Positions 1-8,209 of a stretch of 64,000 nucleotides of DNA are shown in pieces. Source of the DNA: Cupriavidus pauculus (GTDB lineage: Bacteria > Pseudomonadota > Gammaproteobacteria > Burkholderiales > Burkholderiaceae). The position numbers and the translations under genes are program-made. Each line of letters begins with the position of its first letter. Position 1 is the first letter of the stretch. The stretch is taken from positions 1,302,001-1,366,000 of the forward strand of contig NZ_CP033970.1 in the NCBI RefSeq assembly GCF_003854935.1, written 5' to 3'. Under the pieces are notes generated by a model that ran no database searches, was not told the origin of the DNA, and saw only the letters and a program-made list of their open reading frames with translations.

Positions 1-97
1 CCGTCGCCACCAGGCCGGCCCGCCATGTCCGCCGCCGCGCGGGCAGGGCGGCCTGTTGCCCGGCGCCACGGCACACCGGCTGTCCCACCTCACTTTG

Positions 98-1258
98 ATG
101 ACGCCTATGCAAACCAAGAACGAAGTCGTGGACCCCTGTCAGGCCGGCCGTCCGGCCAGCCCGATGCGCCGCCGGATCGGCGCGATGCTGGGCGGCCTGC
201 TGGCCAGCCAGGCCGTACCCGCGCGTGCGCAGTCGCAACCGCAACCACAGTCGCAGCCGCAGCCGCAGGACGGCATGGCGGGCGTGCAGCGCATCGACGT
301 CCACCATCACATCCTGCCGCCGGTCTTCCGCCAGGCCATGGGCGAGGAGGCCATCGGCGCGCCGGCGCCGAACCGCGTGGCGCCGCAGTGGAAGGTGGCC
401 GATTCGCTGGGCCTGATGGACCGGCAGGGCATCACCACCGCCGTGGTCTCGGCGCCGCCGCTGTGGATGCCCGACATGGCCAGGACGCGCCAGCTCACGC
501 GCGCCTGCAACGAGTTCGCCGCGCAGATGGTCAGCGACCACCCGTCGCGCTTCGGCACGTTCAGCGCGCTGCCGTTGCCCGACGTGCGCGCGGCCATGGC
601 CGAGATCACCCATGCGTTCGACGTGCTGAAGGCCGACGGCATCGGCCTGATGACCAACTATGGCGACAAGTACCTGGGGCACGCCGATTTCGCGCCGGTC
701 TTTGCGGAACTGAACCGCCGCAAGGCCGTGGTCTACGTGCATCCCACGTCGTGCCAGTGCCATCGCGGCCTGCTGCCGGAGCAGCCCGATTCGCTGATCG
801 AGTTCCCGCATGACACCACGCGCGCCGTGTCCAGCCTGATGTTCTCGGGCGTGTTCAGCCGCTGCCCGGACATCCGCTTCATCTTCTCGCACGCCGGCGG
901 CACGGTGCCCTACCTGGCCACGCGCATGGCTATCCTCGGCTCGCTGGACAAGACGCTGGCCCGCCAGGTGCCAGAGGGCGTGATGCCGTTGCTCAAGCGG
1001 CTGTACTACGACACCGCGATTGCCGCGAACCCGATCTCGATGGCGGCGCTGCGCAAGCTGGTCACGCCGGCCAACATCGTCCTGGGTACCGATTTTCCGT
1101 TTGTTCCGGAAACCGGCACGCAGGCCACGTTTGCCGGGCTGCGGGATGTGGGCTTCAGCGCCGAGGAGCTGCGCGCGGTGGAAGGCGGCAACGCGGCGCG
1201 GCTGCTGGCGCGGGTGGCCAGCCAGGGTGCGCGGCTGGGGACGGCGCAGGCGAGCTAG
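98..1258 (+). CDS. Amidohydrolase family protein (ACMSD/resorcylate decarboxylase type)
   Basis: Metal-dependent TIM-barrel hydrolase or decarboxylase of the amidohydrolase-2 family, about 386 aa. The N-terminal metal motif IDVHHHILPP lies near residue 66. Later landmarks are HPTSC, a FSHAGGT histidine and the LGTDFPF aspartate near the C-terminus, all typical of the ACMSD-like group. An arginine-rich segment (MRRRIGAMLGG) followed by a hydrophobic stretch and AQ suggests a Tat-type export signal, and a short Gln/Pro repeat links it to the domain. I take ATG 98; ATG 107 and ATG 164 are also possible and an in-frame TTG lies at 56. The porin gene starts 40 nt downstream on the same strand, so the two may be cotranscribed. 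The substrate cannot be read from the sequence. An exported member of this family is unusual but not unique. Confidence 0.85.
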   Translation: MTPMQTKNEVVDPCQAGRPASPMRRRIGAMLGGLLASQAVPARAQSQPQPQSQPQPQDGMAGVQRIDVHHHILPPVFRQAMGEEAIGAPAPNRVAPQWKVADSLGLMDRQGITTAVVSAPPLWMPDMARTRQLTRACNEFAAQMVSDHPSRFGTFSALPLPDVRAAMAEITHAFDVLKADGIGLMTNYGDKYLGHADFAPVFAELNRRKAVVYVHPTSCQCHRGLLPEQPDSLIEFPHDTTRAVSSLMFSGVFSRCPDIRFIFSHAGGTVPYLATRMAILGSLDKTLARQVPEGVMPLLKRLYYDTAIAANPISMAALRKLVTPANIVLGTDFPFVPETGTQATFAGLRDVGFSAEELRAVEGGNAARLLARVASQGARLGTAQAS

Positions 1259-1298
1259 CCCGGCCACCCAATTCTCATAAAAAAGACGGAGGAGACCC

Positions 1299-2393
1299 AT
1301 GACAATCAAACTGAAACACCTGGCGCTGGGCTGCGCGGCGGCGCTGCCGGCGCTGGCGGGCGCGCAGTCCGTGACGCTGTACGGCGTGGTCGATACGGGC
1401 GTGGAGATGGTCAACCACGCCGGCCCGACGCAGGGCACCGTGGTGCGCATGCCTAACCTGTCCGCCTCGGTGCCGTCGCGCTGGGGGCTGCGCGGCGTGG
1501 AAGACCTGGGCGGCGGCCTGAAATCGCAGTTCGTGCTGGAATCGGGCTTCGCGCCTGATACCGGCGCGGCCAATTTCGGCAACCGCCTGTTCGGCCGGCA
1601 AGCGTGGGTGGGGCTGTCGGGAGACTGGGGCCAGGTCGCGTTCGGGCGCCAGTACACGATGATGTTCTGGGCCACGCTCGACGCGGACATCCTGGGGCCG
1701 AACACGTTCGGGTCCGGCGCGCTCGATCCGACGATCCCGAACTCGCGCGCGGACAACGCCATCTCGTACAAGGGCAAGTTCGGCGGGCTGACGGTGGGCG
1801 CCACCTACAGCTTTGGCCGCGACGCGGCGGTGGCCGCGCCCAGTCCGTCGAGCAACAACTGCGCGGGCGAGAATCCCGCCGACAAGCGGGCCTGCCGCGA
1901 GTGGTCGGCGCTGCTGATGTACGAGACGCCGCACTTCGGCGTGGCGGCGGCCTACGATTCGTGGCGCGGCGGCCCGGGCGCCTTTGGCGGCCTTACCAGC
2001 AGCGGCCGCAAGGACGACCGGCTGTCGCTCAGCGCCTATACGCTGTTCGATCGCGTGAAGGCCGGGGCGGGCTGGCTGCGGCATGACAACGATGGTAATC
2101 CCGCGCCGCGCAGCGACCTGTTCTGGCTCGGGGGCTCGTATGACCTGACGCCGGCGTTCACGGTGGCCGGGCAGGTCTATCACCAGCGCTATCACAACAG
2201 CGCCAACAAGGCATGGCTCTACGCGGTGCGCGGCACGTACAACTTCTCGAAGCGCACGGCCATCTACGCCACGGCCGGGTTCATCGACAACGGCGGGCAA
2301 CTGGCCCAGTCCGTGAGCAGCAATCCGGGCGCCAGTGCGTCGCCCGGCGGCACGCAGCTCGGGGCGATGCTCGGCGTCAAGCACATCTTCTGA
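1299..2393 (+). CDS. Outer-membrane porin (Gram-negative porin_4 type)
   Basis: A 364-aa beta-barrel general porin of the Burkholderiaceae OmpC-like type. It begins with a signal peptide ending ALAGAQ, then the family hallmark SVTLYGVVDTG. The internal markers WGLRGVEDLGGGLKSQFVLE and RQAWVGLSGDWGQVAFGRQY are conserved, and the chain ends in phenylalanine (VKHIF), the usual outer-membrane targeting residue. A strong ribosome site (GGAGGAG) lies 7 nt before the ATG. It follows the amidohydrolase closely and probably provides entry for its substrate. A second porin gene lies at 49.2-50.3 kb. Confidence 0.95.
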   Translation: MTIKLKHLALGCAAALPALAGAQSVTLYGVVDTGVEMVNHAGPTQGTVVRMPNLSASVPSRWGLRGVEDLGGGLKSQFVLESGFAPDTGAANFGNRLFGRQAWVGLSGDWGQVAFGRQYTMMFWATLDADILGPNTFGSGALDPTIPNSRADNAISYKGKFGGLTVGATYSFGRDAAVAAPSPSSNNCAGENPADKRACREWSALLMYETPHFGVAAAYDSWRGGPGAFGGLTSSGRKDDRLSLSAYTLFDRVKAGAGWLRHDNDGNPAPRSDLFWLGGSYDLTPAFTVAGQVYHQRYHNSANKAWLYAVRGTYNFSKRTAIYATAGFIDNGGQLAQSVSSNPGASASPGGTQLGAMLGVKHIF

Positions 2394-2410
2394 ACGCGGC
2401 CGGTGGGCGG

Positions 2411-3043
2411 TCAGGCGGTCAGGTCCGGATCGTCCTGCGCCGCCTTGCGCCGCACCCGGCGCGCCACGGTCAGCTTGCGGTTGACGCCCGTGGCGCTCTG
2501 GCAGCCGTCGACGAGGTTGGTGAAGATGGCCCGCAGCGTCTTGAGCGTGGCGGCCAGTTCCTCGGGCGACACGCCGGACATCGACGCGCGCTCGATGTCC
2601 CAGGCGCGCGGCGCCAGTTCGGCGACGATGGCGCCGCCGGCGGGCGTCAGGGACAGGTGGATGTTGCGCTTGTCCGTCGCCGACACGTCGCGCCGCAGGA
2701 AGCCGCGCTCCTCCAGCGCCGCCACCGCGCGGGACAGGTACGAGATTTCCGCGCCGGTGTGGCTGGCCAGGTCGGACAGCGTCTGGTGGTCCTCGTGGCG
2801 CAGCGCGGCCAGCACCCGCCACGCCTGAAGGTTGATGTTGTGCGGCTTCAGGTCGTCGCTGAATCGCGCGGCGATGATGCTGGCGGCGCGATTGAGCAGG
2901 TAGCCGACGGAGTGGTCCAGGTCGTGGTCGGGACGTTCGGCCGGCAGCGGCTGCATCCCGGCGCGGCCCGGCCGGACCGGTGACTTGGTCGCCGCGGCGG
3001 GGACGGACCCGTTCGCGCGCGGCGTGGAGGTGGACTTCGGCAT
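2411..3043 (-). CDS. MarR family transcriptional regulator
   Basis: A winged-helix repressor-type regulator. The core (from about residue 40) has the MarR layout: a helical dimerisation segment (HSVGYLLNRAA), the DNA-recognition region (LSDLASHTGAEISYLSRAVAALEERGFLRR) and the wing (DKRNIHLSLTPAGGAIV). The N-terminal 35 residues are low-complexity, rich in Pro, Ala and Ser, and the basic C-terminal tail (RRVRRKAAQDD) is longer than usual. The start is uncertain: ATG 3043 gives 210 aa, ATG 2956 would remove the low-complexity leader, and an in-frame TTG lies at 3064. No clear ribosome site supports any of them. It converges with the porin, with 17 nt between the stops. The ligand is unknown; the neighbouring amidohydrolase/porin pair is a possible target. 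Confidence 0.88.
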   Translation of the reverse strand: MPKSTSTPRANGSVPAAATKSPVRPGRAGMQPLPAERPDHDLDHSVGYLLNRAASIIAARFSDDLKPHNINLQAWRVLAALRHEDHQTLSDLASHTGAEISYLSRAVAALEERGFLRRDVSATDKRNIHLSLTPAGGAIVAELAPRAWDIERASMSGVSPEELAATLKTLRAIFTNLVDGCQSATGVNRKLTVARRVRRKAAQDDPDLTA

Positions 3044-3139
3044 GGAAGGGAACGGTTCAGGCAAGGTTTGGGGCGCGTGGGCCAGATGATAGCTTAAACA
3101 ACCGCTTTGCAGGCGGAAAGGCTGCGGGGCGCCCGTCCC

Positions 3140-4051
3140 TCAGCCCGCCCCCAGGTTCGGCGAGCGGGCCGCGCAGGCCCGCACGAACGCAATCAGCGTG
3201 GTCACCGCCCGGGTCTGGTAGCGCGCGGGCATGTAGAGCAGGTACATCGTCGTGCGCAGGAAGGCCAGGTCTTGGGGCGGCAGCGGCAGTTGCAGCAGCG
3301 TGCCGGCCGCGAGGTCGCGGTCGACCATGTAGCGGGGCACCAGGCCCACGCCCAGCCCTTGCAGGATTGTGTCGCGCAGGAAGAAGAAGTTGGCCGACAT
3401 CAGCCGGGGCCGGATCTGGGCCTGGCCGCCCGCCGTGCCGGCGCGCCCGGCCACCAGCAGCTTCTGGCCGGTCAGTTCGGACGTGATGAGCGGCAGGTCC
3501 TTGAACTGGTCGAGCGTGTGCGGCATGCCGGTTTCGCGCACCAGTTGCGGCGTGGCGCAGGCCACGTACTCCACGTCGCCCAGGCTGTGCGAGACCGCGT
3601 TGGACGGCGCCTCGCCCATGACGCGCACGGCGAAGTCGACGGCACCCTTGACCAGGTCGTCGATGTCGTTGTCGAAAATCACGTTCAGCGTGATGGCCGG
3701 ATACAGCCGCATGAATTCGACAAACCACGCCGACATCGTGTGCTGGCCGAACCCGCTCGGCACGCTCAGCCGCACCGTGCCGCTGAGCCGCTTGCCCAGG
3801 CTCTGGACCGATTCCTGGGCCGCCATCAGCTCGTGCCGGATTGCCCGGCCATGCTCGTAGAGCTGCCAGCCCAGCTCCGTCGGCTCCAGTTGCCGCGTAC
3901 TGCGGCGCAGCAGTTCGGCGCCCAGTTGCCGCTCGAACTGGTTCAGCCGCTTGCTCACGTTGGCCCGGCTCATGCCCAGCTGCACGGCCGCCCGGCTCAG
4001 GTTGCCGGCGTCGATGATGTCCACCAGCAGCGACAGCGCGCCCAAGTCCAT
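3140..4051 (-). CDS. LysR family transcriptional regulator
   Basis: A LysR-type regulator of about 303 aa. The N-terminal helix-turn-helix (LVDIIDAGNLSRAAVQLGMSRANVSKRLNQFERQLG) is clear, followed by the effector-binding domain (GTVRLSVPSGFG onward). I choose ATG 4051 because it is preceded by GGAG at 8 nt spacing and begins at the normal MDLGALSLL position; the longer frame would need a TTG at 4093 that lies inside the shared operator. It is divergent from the CoA-transferase/Bug pair at 4148, with a perfect inverted repeat in the 96-bp gap. That arrangement suggests it controls that pair. Confidence 0.93.
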   Translation of the reverse strand: MDLGALSLLVDIIDAGNLSRAAVQLGMSRANVSKRLNQFERQLGAELLRRSTRQLEPTELGWQLYEHGRAIRHELMAAQESVQSLGKRLSGTVRLSVPSGFGQHTMSAWFVEFMRLYPAITLNVIFDNDIDDLVKGAVDFAVRVMGEAPSNAVSHSLGDVEYVACATPQLVRETGMPHTLDQFKDLPLITSELTGQKLLVAGRAGTAGGQAQIRPRLMSANFFFLRDTILQGLGVGLVPRYMVDRDLAAGTLLQLPLPPQDLAFLRTTMYLLYMPARYQTRAVTTLIAFVRACAARSPNLGAG

Positions 4052-4092
4052 TGTCAACTCCAGGTTTTCATATGTCGTCAGTTTCGGTTGCA

Positions 4093-4122
4093 ATTGTCAA
4101 GCATATGGAACATATGGACAAT
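4093..4122. promoter_or_regulatory. Inverted repeat, probable LysR operator
   Basis: The gap between the divergent LysR and CoA-transferase genes contains ATTGTC (4093-4098) and its exact inverse GACAAT (4117-4122). Two CATATG hexamers lie between them (4102-4107 and 4111-4116). LysR-type regulators normally bind interrupted palindromes in such divergent gaps, so this is the likely recognition site. Binding is inferred from position and symmetry only. Confidence 0.55.
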
Positions 4123-4147
4123 CGGCGTCCATAGGAGACGTTGAACC

Positions 4148-5362
4148 ATGCAACAAGAACAGAAAGCAGCGCCGCTGCCGCTGGCCGGCTTGCGCGTGCT
4201 GGACCTTTCGCGCGTGCTGGCCGGCCCGATGTGCGCGATGGCGCTGGCCGACCTGGGCGCCGATGTCGTCAAGGTGGAGCATCCGTCGCGCGGCGACGAT
4301 ACCCGCGACTGGGGCGTGCGCATCGGCACGCGCAATACGTCGTATTTCAACAGCGCCAACCGCAACAAGCGGTCCGTCACGCTGGACCTGCAAAGCGAGG
4401 AGGGCGCGGCGCTGGCCCGCCAACTGGCGGCCCAGAGCGACGTGGTGATCCAGAACTTCAAGGTTGGCGGCGCCGAAAAGCTCGGGCTGGGCTACGACCA
4501 GCTCGCCGCGCTGAACCCCCGCCTGGTCTACTGCTCGATCTCCGGCTACGCCCGCTTCACGCCCGAGGCGGAGCGCCCCGGCTACGACCTCGTGGTGCAG
4601 GGCGAGGCCGGCGTGATGGCGACCAACGGCGAGGCCGGCCAGGGGCCGCTCAAGTTCGGCGTGGCCGCCGTCGACATGTTCACGGGCATGTACGCGGCGC
4701 AGGCCATCCTGGCCGCGCTGTACGCGCGCCAGTCCACCGGCCGGGGCCGCCACGTGCAGATGGCCCTGTACGACTGCGGGCTCATGATCACGTCCTACTA
4801 CGGCATGGAAGCGCTGCTCAAGCAGGGCGACCCGCCCAAGTTCGGCAACGCCCATCCGTCGATCGTGCCCTACGGCGTGTTCGAGGCGGCCGACGGCCCG
4901 CTGGTCATCACCGTGGGCAACAATGGCCAGTTCCAGCGCTTCTGCCGCGACGTGATCGGCCGCCCCGAATGGGCCGAGGACGAACGCTTTGCCACCAATA
5001 CGGCGCGCTCCGCGCATCGCGACACGCTGCTGGCCGAGATTCGCGCCGCGCTGCGCACGTTCAGCCGGGCCGATCTGCTGCAGCGGCTGACCGCGGCGCA
5101 GATTCCGTGCGGCGAGGTGCTGGGCATGCTCGACGCGCTGCAGTCCGAACGCACCGCGCAGGCGGGCCTGCTCCATCGCTTCGACGACAGCGAGGCCGGC
5201 CCGCAGGCCGTGCTGGCGCCGCCGTACGCGATGGACGGCCAGCGCATGCCCGTGCGCCTGCCGCCGCCGCACATGGGCCAGCACACGCACGAGGTGTTCC
5301 GCGAACGGCTGGCGCTCGACGACGCCGCCATCGCGGGCCTGCGCGCGCGCGGCGTGATCTGA
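4148..5362 (+). CDS. CaiB/BaiF (class III) CoA-transferase
   Basis: A 404-aa family III CoA-transferase, which moves CoA between a donor acyl-CoA and a carboxylic acid. The start LAGLRVLDLSRVLAGPMCAMALADLGADVVKVEHP is the family signature. The catalytic aspartate is expected in FGVAAVDMFTGMYAAQAIL at about residue 177. ATG 4148 follows GGAG about 10 nt upstream. The next gene, a Bug solute receptor, starts 45 nt downstream. Together they suggest uptake and CoA activation of a small carboxylic acid under the divergent LysR gene. The substrate cannot be assigned; relatives act on oxalate, carnitine, succinate and citramalate. Confidence 0.92.
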   Translation: MQQEQKAAPLPLAGLRVLDLSRVLAGPMCAMALADLGADVVKVEHPSRGDDTRDWGVRIGTRNTSYFNSANRNKRSVTLDLQSEEGAALARQLAAQSDVVIQNFKVGGAEKLGLGYDQLAALNPRLVYCSISGYARFTPEAERPGYDLVVQGEAGVMATNGEAGQGPLKFGVAAVDMFTGMYAAQAILAALYARQSTGRGRHVQMALYDCGLMITSYYGMEALLKQGDPPKFGNAHPSIVPYGVFEAADGPLVITVGNNGQFQRFCRDVIGRPEWAEDERFATNTARSAHRDTLLAEIRAALRTFSRADLLQRLTAAQIPCGEVLGMLDALQSERTAQAGLLHRFDDSEAGPQAVLAPPYAMDGQRMPVRLPPPHMGQHTHEVFRERLALDDAAIAGLRARGVI

Positions 5363-5407
5363 CCACACCCAGACAAGACCTGCATTTCATTCCCGAGGAG
5401 ACAAACC

Positions 5408-6403
5408 ATGACCCATCTGCTGAACCGCCGCCGCGTGCTCAAGGCGGGCGCCGTCGCATCGCTGGCCGCCCTGCTGCCCGCCGCGATGGCCAAGACTGGC
5501 TGGCCCGACAAGTTCATCAAGATGGTGGTGGCCTTTCCGGCCGGCGGCCCCACCGATACGGCCGCGCGCATCGTGGCCCAGAAGCTGTCCGAGCGCCTGG
5601 GCCAGCAGGTGATCATCGAGAACAAGCCGGGCGCGTCGGGTTCCATCGGCACGGCCAGCTTCATCAAGAGCCCGCCCGACGGCTACAACCTGTCGATGTT
5701 CGGCATGCCGGCGCTGCTGGCGCCGCTGATGTACAAGACCAACGCCTACGACGTGAAGAAGGATTTCCTGTCGGTGGCCACGGTCTACGTGCTGCCGATG
5801 GCCATCGTCATCAACCCGCAGGTGGTGCCGGGCGTGGAAACACTGCCCGACCTGATCCGCTTTGCCAAGGCCAGCAAGACGCCGCTGAGCTACACCAGCT
5901 CGGGCACGGGCAGCTTTGGCCACCTGGCGATGGAGCAGCTCAAGGACCTGGGCCACTTCGACATGCTGCACGTGCCGTACCGGGGCAGCGCGCCGGCCGT
6001 GGCCGACCTGCTGGGCGGCCAGGTGGGCATCATGTTCGCCGACGTGGTGGCCGCGCTGCCGCACATCCGCGCCGGCAAGCTCAAGGCCATCGCGCTGAGC
6101 TCGCCCAACGCGCGCGTGCTGCTGCCGAACGTGAAGACGGTGTCCGAGCAGGGCTTCCCGGGCTTCGACTTCGACTCGTGGGGCGGCCTGATCGCGCCGC
6201 TGGACACGCCGCAGGCCATCGTGGACCGCATCGCCAGCGAGACGCGCAGCATCATCGGCAGCGACAAGGAGCTGCAGCAGAAGCTGGTGACGGCGGGCGC
6301 CATCGCCTCGTTCCAGGACGGCAAGCAGATGCAGGCGCGCCTGAACAAGGACTACGACCGCTGGAGCGCCATCGTCAAGGAAAAGAACATCAGCGCCAAT
6401 TGA
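5408..6403 (+). CDS. Bug/TctC family periplasmic solute-binding protein
   Basis: A 331-aa receptor of the tripartite tricarboxylate family (Bug). The N-terminus has a twin-arginine-like leader (NRRRVLKAG) and a hydrophobic stretch ending near AMAKTGWP. The ligand-binding motifs are present: VVAFPAGGPTDTAARIVA, then IENKPGASGSIG, a PPDGY turn, and HVPYRGSAPAVADLLGGQV in the second lobe. A GAGGAGA ribosome site precedes the ATG. No TctA or TctB membrane gene is nearby, which is common for Bug receptors in Burkholderiaceae. It is probably cotranscribed with the upstream CoA-transferase. Confidence 0.93.
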   Translation: MTHLLNRRRVLKAGAVASLAALLPAAMAKTGWPDKFIKMVVAFPAGGPTDTAARIVAQKLSERLGQQVIIENKPGASGSIGTASFIKSPPDGYNLSMFGMPALLAPLMYKTNAYDVKKDFLSVATVYVLPMAIVINPQVVPGVETLPDLIRFAKASKTPLSYTSSGTGSFGHLAMEQLKDLGHFDMLHVPYRGSAPAVADLLGGQVGIMFADVVAALPHIRAGKLKAIALSSPNARVLLPNVKTVSEQGFPGFDFDSWGGLIAPLDTPQAIVDRIASETRSIIGSDKELQQKLVTAGAIASFQDGKQMQARLNKDYDRWSAIVKEKNISAN

Positions 6404-6553
6404 TGGCTGGCGTGCCTGTCCGATAAGGCAGCCTTTCGCACCCTGCCATCTCCGGCCGCGTCCGCTACAACAGGGCCAACCGCCCTGGCAAGACCGCCGG
6501 CGCCGCCACGCGCCGGTGGCCCGAAGCTTGCGTCCATGGGGGGCGGAATAAAG

Positions 6554-6889
6554 ATGCCTGCCATGTATTCCTACGTCATTGACTGCATCGACGACCGGAT
6601 CGCCGCTTTGGACCGCGCGATTGACCAGACTCGGGGCCGGATCAGAGCGCAGATCCGCCTCATCAGAGCCGCGCGCAGCGATACGCATCGCCCCGAAATG
6701 GCGATGGAGGTACTGCGGTACCTCGTGGACACGCATGACGCGTTGCGGAAGCTTCGGGCGGTAGAAATTGCGCTGCGGCAGACGCTCTTCCATGGCCTCT
6801 ACGTGAGGCATCTGGTGCCCTCCCTGTCATGCGGTCCGCCCGGCAGGAGAGGACTTGACTATCCCCACAGAACCCCGGGCCTGGGCTGA
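6554..6889 (+). CDS. Small helical protein of unknown function, first of a tandem pair
   Basis: About 111 aa, not recognised as a known family. The central part is charged and helical: DDRIAALDRAIDQTRGRIRA followed by QIRLIRAARSDTHRP and a Leu/Arg-rich helix. This block resembles the middle of the next gene ([20 protein letters not shown]). I choose ATG 6554 because GGCGGA lies about 9 nt upstream; ATG 6536 and ATG 6563 are in frame. The last 35 nt overlap the next gene in another frame, which suggests translational coupling. The C-terminal 20 residues are Pro/Gly-rich and not similar to the partner. It may be a duplication product. Confidence 0.55.
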   Translation: MPAMYSYVIDCIDDRIAALDRAIDQTRGRIRAQIRLIRAARSDTHRPEMAMEVLRYLVDTHDALRKLRAVEIALRQTLFHGLYVRHLVPSLSCGPPGRRGLDYPHRTPGLG

Positions 6890-7109
6890 CGATCCCCAGG
6901 CCATCCAGATCGCCGAGACCCGCACGCGGATCCGGCGCCAGATCGCCCTGATCCGGGCCTGCCGGCGCGACGCCGGCGACACCGCGCTGGCCCTGCGGGT
7001 GTTGCATACGATGCAGCACAGCCTGCGCGCGCTGCGCTGGACCCGCGCCGCCGCGGACCGCGCGCGGCAGCCCTGGGAGCCGCCCGGCGCGGCATTGCGA
7101 CAAGACTAA
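6855..7109 (+). CDS. Small helical protein of unknown function, second of a tandem pair
   Basis: An 84-aa protein starting at TTG 6855. The start is supported by a strong AGGAGAGG ribosome site immediately upstream. It is dominated by a basic helix, [19 protein letters not shown], then [19 protein letters not shown]. The same order of features (T-R-x-R-I-R-x-Q-I-x-L-I-R-A, an acidic/polar turn, then a leucine-rich helix ending L-R) occurs in the preceding gene, so the two are probably diverged paralogues. The function is unknown. There is no signal peptide or membrane segment, so a cytoplasmic location is expected. Confidence 0.55.
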   Translation: MTIPTEPRAWADDPQAIQIAETRTRIRRQIALIRACRRDAGDTALALRVLHTMQHSLRALRWTRAAADRARQPWEPPGAALRQD

Positions 7110-7227
7110 TCTCGACGCAGAAAACTTTCACTTCACCCCTCCCACCCCGCGATGGGACGATGCCGTCTTCCAGGGGGCCGCCAACGCAAGCCCCGGCCGC
7201 GCGCCGGGCATTCACAGGGAGGAAAGC

Positions 7228-8052
7228 ATGCAAACCGTCAGGACCAAGGATGGCGTCGACATCTTCTACAAGGACTGGGGCAGCGGCCAGCCCATCGTCT
7301 TCTCGCACGGCTGGCCGCTGAGCGCGGACGACTGGGACGCGCAGATGATGTTCTTCCTGAACCAGGGCTTCCGCGTGATCGCCCACGACCGGCGCGGCCA
7401 CGGCCGCTCCACGCAGACCGCCGACGGCCACGACATGGATCACTATGCCGACGACCTGGCGGCGGTGACCGCACATCTGGACCTGAAGAACGCGATCCAC
7501 GTCGGCCATTCCACCGGCGGCGGCGAGGTGGTGCGCTACCTGGCCCGCCACGGCGAGAGCCGGGTGGCCAAGGCGGTGCTGATTGCCGCCGTGCCGCCGC
7601 TGATGGTCAAGACCGAAGCCAACCCGGGCGGGCTGCCGAAGGAGGTGTTCGACGGCTTCCAGGCGCAGGTGGCCAACAACCGCGCGCAGTTCTACCGCGA
7701 CATCCCGGAAGGCCCGTTCTACGGCTACAACCGGCCCGGCGCGAAGGCGCAGGAAGGCGTGATCGCCAACTGGTGGCGCCAGGGCATGCAGGGCGGCGCC
7801 AAGGCGCACTACGACGGCATCGTCGCGTTCTCGCAGACCGATTTCACGGAAGACCTGAAGAAGATTGGCGTGCCGACACTGGTCATGCATGGCGATGACG
7901 ACCAGATCGTGCCGTACGCCGATTCCGGGCCGCTGTCGGCCAAGCTGCTGCGGCAGGGCACGCTGAAGACGTACAAGGGCTTCCCGCACGGCATGCCGAC
8001 CACGCACGCGGACACCATCAACGCCGACCTGCTGGCGTTCATCCGCGGCTGA
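7228..8052 (+). CDS. Alpha/beta hydrolase, cofactor-free chloroperoxidase type
   Basis: A 274-aa alpha/beta hydrolase close to the non-heme chloroperoxidases/perhydrolases (serine esterases able to form peracids). The substrate cap entrance [15 protein letters not shown], the nucleophile elbow GHSTGGGE (Ser near residue 99), the acid [10 protein letters not shown] and the histidine in [10 protein letters not shown] form the catalytic set. GGGAGGAAAGC precedes the ATG. It stands alone and has no signal peptide, so it is cytoplasmic. The physiological substrate is unknown; halogenation is a side activity in this family, so the name should not be taken as its role. Confidence 0.93.
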   Translation: MQTVRTKDGVDIFYKDWGSGQPIVFSHGWPLSADDWDAQMMFFLNQGFRVIAHDRRGHGRSTQTADGHDMDHYADDLAAVTAHLDLKNAIHVGHSTGGGEVVRYLARHGESRVAKAVLIAAVPPLMVKTEANPGGLPKEVFDGFQAQVANNRAQFYRDIPEGPFYGYNRPGAKAQEGVIANWWRQGMQGGAKAHYDGIVAFSQTDFTEDLKKIGVPTLVMHGDDDQIVPYADSGPLSAKLLRQGTLKTYKGFPHGMPTTHADTINADLLAFIRG

Positions 8053-8176
8053 CCCCGGCGCGGGCACGCCTGCCCGCCCCCGGGGCGTGCCCGGCTGTCA
8101 ATGGCGGTGGCGGCAGCATGGGCGGCGCGAGCGGCCGCTGATGTCAGAACGTGGCGGGAGGGAGCAAGGCTGCAAC

Positions 8177-8202
8177 AAAAAACCCGGCGCGGGTGCGCCG
8201 GG
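8177..8202 (-). terminator. Rho-independent terminator of proQ
   Basis: On the minus strand an 8-bp perfect stem (CCCGGCGC with GCGCCGGG, loop of 4) is followed by a run of six T. It lies just downstream of the ProQ-domain gene stop at 8210. Confidence 0.85.
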
Positions 8203-8209
8203 CTGTCGG

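Noticed and set aside
7228-8052. A true haloperoxidase
   Set aside because: The sequence is a serine alpha/beta hydrolase; halogenation in this group is a side reaction, so only the family name is used.
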